From Nocardioides flavus (ex Wang et al. 2016) (GTDB taxonomy: Bacteria; Actinomycetota; Actinomycetes; Propionibacteriales; Nocardioidaceae), in assembly GCF_014653115.1 (NCBI RefSeq), contig NZ_BNAD01000010.1:62001-126000 (forward strand): DNA of 64,000 bases, in the 5' to 3' direction. The translations under genes and the position numbers were made by a program. This document shows positions 61,087 through 64,000 of the stretch, piece by piece; the stretch's first letter is position 1, and each line of letters starts with the position of its first letter. The notes below the pieces were generated by a model, which was not told the DNA's origin, made no database searches, and worked only from the letters and a program-made list of their open reading frames with translations.

Positions 61087-64000
61087 ATGACCGCCCTCGA
61101 CCGCTTCAGCGCGCCCACGCGTGCATGGTTCGAGGCGTCGTTCGCGAGCCCGACCCCGGCGCAGGAGGGGGCGTGGGACGCCATCGCGGCCGGCAGGAAC
61201 GCGCTGGTCGTGGCGCCCACCGGCAGCGGCAAGACGTTGAGCGCGTTCCTCCACGCGATCGACCGGCTGCTCAGCACCGAGCGTCCCGAGGACAAGACCC
61301 GGCGCACCCGCGTGCTCTACATCTCCCCGCTCAAGGCACTCGGTGTCGACGTCGAGCGCAACCTCCGCGCTCCGCTCACCGGCATCCGCAACACCGCCGA
61401 GCGGCTGGAGGCCACCGTGCCCGACGTGACGGTCGGCCTGCGCTCCGGCGACACCAGTCCCGCCGACCGGCGCAAGCTCGGCACCACGCCGCCCGACATC
61501 CTCATCACCACGCCGGAGTCGCTCTTCCTGATGCTCACCAGTCAGGCGCGCGAGACGCTGCGCGGCGTCGACACGGTGATCATCGACGAGGTCCACGCCG
61601 TCGCCGGCACCAAGCGCGGCGCCCACCTCGGCATCAGCCTCGAGCGCCTCGACGCGCTGCTCGACCAGCCCGCCCGGCGCATCGGCCTGAGCGCGACCGT
61701 ACGACCGCTCGAGGAGGTCGCGCGGTTCCTCGGCGGCACCCAGCCGGTCGACATCGTCTCCCCGCCCAGCACCAAGGAGTGGGACCTGCGCGTCGTCGTG
61801 CCCGTCGAGGACATGACGATGCCCGAGGAGTACGACGAGGAGTCGGGCGACCCCGGCCGGTCCACGAGCATCTGGCCCCACGTCGAGGAGCACGTCGTCG
61901 ACCTCGTCGAGCAGCACCGCTCGACCATCGTCTTCGCCAACTCGCGGCGGCTGGCCGAGCGGCTCACCGCCCGGCTCAACGAGATCGCGAGCGAGCGAGC
62001 GCAGGCGCGCGCCGAGGGGGACCCGGGTCTCGTGACGGGCGCAGAGCGCCCTCCTCGACCAGCGGGTGCCCCCGCCCAGGTGATGGCGCAGGCCGGCCAG
62101 ACGTCGGGGGCAGAGGCGATCATCGCCAAGGCCCACCACGGCTCGGTCTCCAAGGAGCAGCGCGCGATCATCGAGGACGACCTCAAGCGCGGCCGTCTCC
62201 CCTGCGTGGTCGCCACCAGCAGCCTCGAGCTCGGCATCGACATGGGCTCGGTCGACCTCGTCATCCAGATCGAGTCTCCCCCCAGCGTCGCCAGCGCCCT
62301 CCAGCGCGTCGGTCGCGCCGGCCACCAGGTCGGGGAGGTCAGCCGTGGCGTCCTGTTCCCCAAGCACCGCGGCGACCTCGCCCAGACCGCCGTCTCGGTC
62401 GAGCGGATGCGCTCGGGCGCCATCGAGAAGCTGTCGGTCCCGGCCAACCCCCTCGACGTGCTGGCCCAGCAGGTCGTGGCCGCGCTCGCGATGGAGGAGT
62501 GGGACGTCGACGAGCTCTTCTCGCTCGTCACCCGCGCCGCCTCCTACACCCAGCTCCCCCGCTCCGCCTTCGACGCGACCCTCGACCTGCTGAGCGGGCG
62601 CTACCCCAGCGACGAGTTCGCCGAGCTCCGCCCGCGCATCGTGTGGGACCGGGTCACCGGGGCGCTCTCCGGCCGCCCCGGCGCGCAGCGGCTCGCCGTG
62701 ACGAGCGGCGGCACGATCCCCGACCGCGGCCTGTTCGGCGTGTTCCTCGTCGGCGAGAAGGCCAGCCGCGTCGGGGAGCTCGACGAGGAGATGGTCTACG
62801 AGTCGCGGGTGGGGGACGTCTTCGCCCTCGGTGCCACCAGCTGGCGCATCGAGGACATCACCCACGACCGCGTCCTCGTCACCCCCGCGCCCGGCATCCC
62901 CGGCCGCCTCCCCTTCTGGAAGGGCGACTCCCTCGGCCGCCCCGCGGAGCTCGGAGCCGCCGTCGGTGCGTTCACCCGCGAGCTCGCCGCCCAGCCGCCG
63001 CAGAAGGCCATCGACCGGGTGCGCGAGCGCGGCCTCGACGTCAACGCCGCCACCAACCTCGTCACCTACCTCGGCGAGCAGCGCGAGGCCACCCAGGTCG
63101 TCCCCAGCGACACCCAGGTCGTCGTCGAGCGGTTCCGCGACGAGCTCGGCGACTGGCGACTGGTCGTCCACTCCCCCTACGGCACGCCCGTCCACGCCCC
63201 GTGGGCCCTGGCGATCAACGCCCGCCTGCGCGAGCGCTTCGACGTCGACGGCCAGGCCGTGGCCTCCGACGACGGCATCGTCATCCGCATCCCCGACACC
63301 GACGCCGAGCCGCCCACCGGCGAGGTGATCGTCTTCGAGCCCGAGGAGATCGAGCAGCTCGTCACGCAGGAGGTCGGGGGGTCGGCGTTGTTCGCCAGCC
63401 GCTTCCGCGAGTGCGCCGCACGCGCCCTGCTGCTCCCGCGCCGCGATCCCGGGCGACGCAGCCCGCTGTGGCAGCAGCGGCAGCGCAGCGCCCAGCTGCT
63501 CGAAGTCGCCTCCCAGTACCCCGCTTTCCCCATCGTCCTGGAGGCCGTACGCGAGTGCCTCCAGGACGTGTACGACCTGCCCGCGCTGGTCGCGCTCCTC
63601 GGGCGCGTCCAGCGCCGCGAGGTCACCGTCGTCGACGTCGCGACGACCCAGCCGAGCCCGTTCGCGCGGAGCCTGCTCTTCGGCTACGTCGCCCAGTTCG
63701 TCTACGAGGGCGACTCCCCCATCGCCGAGCGTCGCGCCGCGGCGCTCTCGCTCGACCAGGGCCTGCTCGCCGAGCTCCTCGGACGCGCCGAGCTGCGTGA
63801 GCTGCTCGACCCCGAGGTGCTCACCGAGGTCGAGGCCGAGCTGCAGTGGCTCGCCCCCGACCGTCGGGCGCGCGACGCCGAGGCCGTGGCCGACCTGCTG
63901 CGCCTCGTCGGTCCGCTGTCGGTCGAGGAGATCCGCGCCCGGTCCGTCGACGGCGCCGACGTGGAGGGCTGGCTGTCGTCCCTCGACCGCCGGGTCGCCC
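61087..64000 (+). CDS. lhr: Lhr-type ATP-dependent helicase (cut by window edge)
   Basis: The first 971 residues of a large helicase of the Lhr (large helicase-related) family. Walker A APTGSGKT at residues 43-50, DEVH (motif II) in VIIDEVHAVAGTKRG, LSATVRP (motif III), VATSSLELGIDMG and QRVGRAGHQ (motifs V-VI), then the Lhr-specific C-terminal region. In mycobacteria Lhr is a DNA/RNA helicase induced by DNA damage, and full length is about 1500-1600 residues, so roughly one third is outside. An insertion rich in Glu/Ala (residues about 299-335) interrupts the second RecA domain. ATG 61087 has AGGG upstream. Confidence 0.95.
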   Translation, partial: MTALDRFSAPTRAWFEASFASPTPAQEGAWDAIAAGRNALVVAPTGSGKTLSAFLHAIDRLLSTERPEDKTRRTRVLYISPLKALGVDVERNLRAPLTGIRNTAERLEATVPDVTVGLRSGDTSPADRRKLGTTPPDILITTPESLFLMLTSQARETLRGVDTVIIDEVHAVAGTKRGAHLGISLERLDALLDQPARRIGLSATVRPLEEVARFLGGTQPVDIVSPPSTKEWDLRVVVPVEDMTMPEEYDEESGDPGRSTSIWPHVEEHVVDLVEQHRSTIVFANSRRLAERLTARLNEIASERAQARAEGDPGLVTGAERPPRPAGAPAQVMAQAGQTSGAEAIIAKAHHGSVSKEQRAIIEDDLKRGRLPCVVATSSLELGIDMGSVDLVIQIESPPSVASALQRVGRAGHQVGEVSRGVLFPKHRGDLAQTAVSVERMRSGAIEKLSVPANPLDVLAQQVVAALAMEEWDVDELFSLVTRAASYTQLPRSAFDATLDLLSGRYPSDEFAELRPRIVWDRVTGALSGRPGAQRLAVTSGGTIPDRGLFGVFLVGEKASRVGELDEEMVYESRVGDVFALGATSWRIEDITHDRVLVTPAPGIPGRLPFWKGDSLGRPAELGAAVGAFTRELAAQPPQKAIDRVRERGLDVNAATNLVTYLGEQREATQVVPSDTQVVVERFRDELGDWRLVVHSPYGTPVHAPWALAINARLRERFDVDGQAVASDDGIVIRIPDTDAEPPTGEVIVFEPEEIEQLVTQEVGGSALFASRFRECAARALLLPRRDPGRRSPLWQQRQRSAQLLEVASQYPAFPIVLEAVRECLQDVYDLPALVALLGRVQRREVTVVDVATTQPSPFARSLLFGYVAQFVYEGDSPIAERRAAALSLDQGLLAELLGRAELRELLDPEVLTEVEAELQWLAPDRRARDAEAVADLLRLVGPLSVEEIRARSVDGADVEGWLSSLDRRVA

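Overview
The window is chromosomal DNA from a high-GC actinobacterium, most likely a Nocardioides-type member of the Propionibacteriales. The evidence is the very GC-rich codon use, frequent GTG starts, TANNNT -10 boxes, the hisI-trp-lgt-gltBD-pyk supercluster, actinobacterial-only families (HGxxPAAW protein, Trp-region membrane protein, DUF3046, DUF5701, ECF42 sigma factors, PdtaR-type ANTAR regulator) and a mycobacterial-type LexA box. No prophage, IS element, CRISPR array, rRNA or origin is visible. Genes are tightly packed: no stretch above 300 bases lacks a gene or RNA feature, and the largest gaps (43413-43676 and 60811-61086) are described below.

Region by region. 1-1400: end of an ANTAR response regulator, tRNA-Leu(CAA) and a solitary LAGLIDADG-type protein. 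1396-15730, minus strand: a long metabolic run transcribed from aminotransferase IV through hisI, two small membrane proteins, trpC-trpB-trpA, a SCO1-like lipoprotein, lgt, gltB and gltD to pyk. 15881-16150: tRNA-Gly, tRNA-Cys and tRNA-Val with their own promoter and terminator. 16337-19032: sulfotransferase, K+ channel and YihY operon. 19141-23322: aidB-like dehydrogenase, a tandem pair of small Sm-like proteins, and pgm. 23457-25769: first ECF42 sigma locus with three DGPF (YCII) proteins. 25781-30805: glgC and glgA (divergent), an AbiEi/DUF559 gene flanked by repeats, and glyA. 31650-35270: assimilatory sulfur operon with an upstream cysteine-type leader peptide (sulfite reductase, zinc ribbon, APS reductase, sirohydrochlorin chelatase). 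35337-39342: AlkD, DUF3037, HipA-like kinase, PPK2, acetyltransferase and phosphoribosyltransferase. 39361-43412: recX-recA, then MFS, DUF3046 and methyltransferase. 43677-46244: ABC-2 exporter. 46318-49180: a WXG100 protein, an unknown protein and a lipase-like protein, resembling a type VII secretion cargo cassette. 49311-53815: an interrupted DUF2071 gene, a sugar dehydrogenase, the second ECF42 locus and an RTX protein. 53826-64000: epimerase, cysteine-less HesB-like protein, pentapeptide-DinB fusion, DUF5710 helicase, class II amidotransferase, small unknowns, SDR, and the start of an Lhr-type helicase.

Shared logic. Both ECF42 loci carry the same promoter pattern, TGTCGA, 17 bases, then CG[A/T]C. 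About a dozen genes have a TANNNT box 6-8 bases before the start codon, which points to leaderless mRNAs and fixes several starts. The most unusual items are the sulfur-operon leader peptide, the structured element between gltD and pyk, the paired Sm-like proteins, the repeat-flanked AbiEi/DUF559 gene, the WXG100-lipase cassette and the in-frame TGA in the DUF2071 gene.
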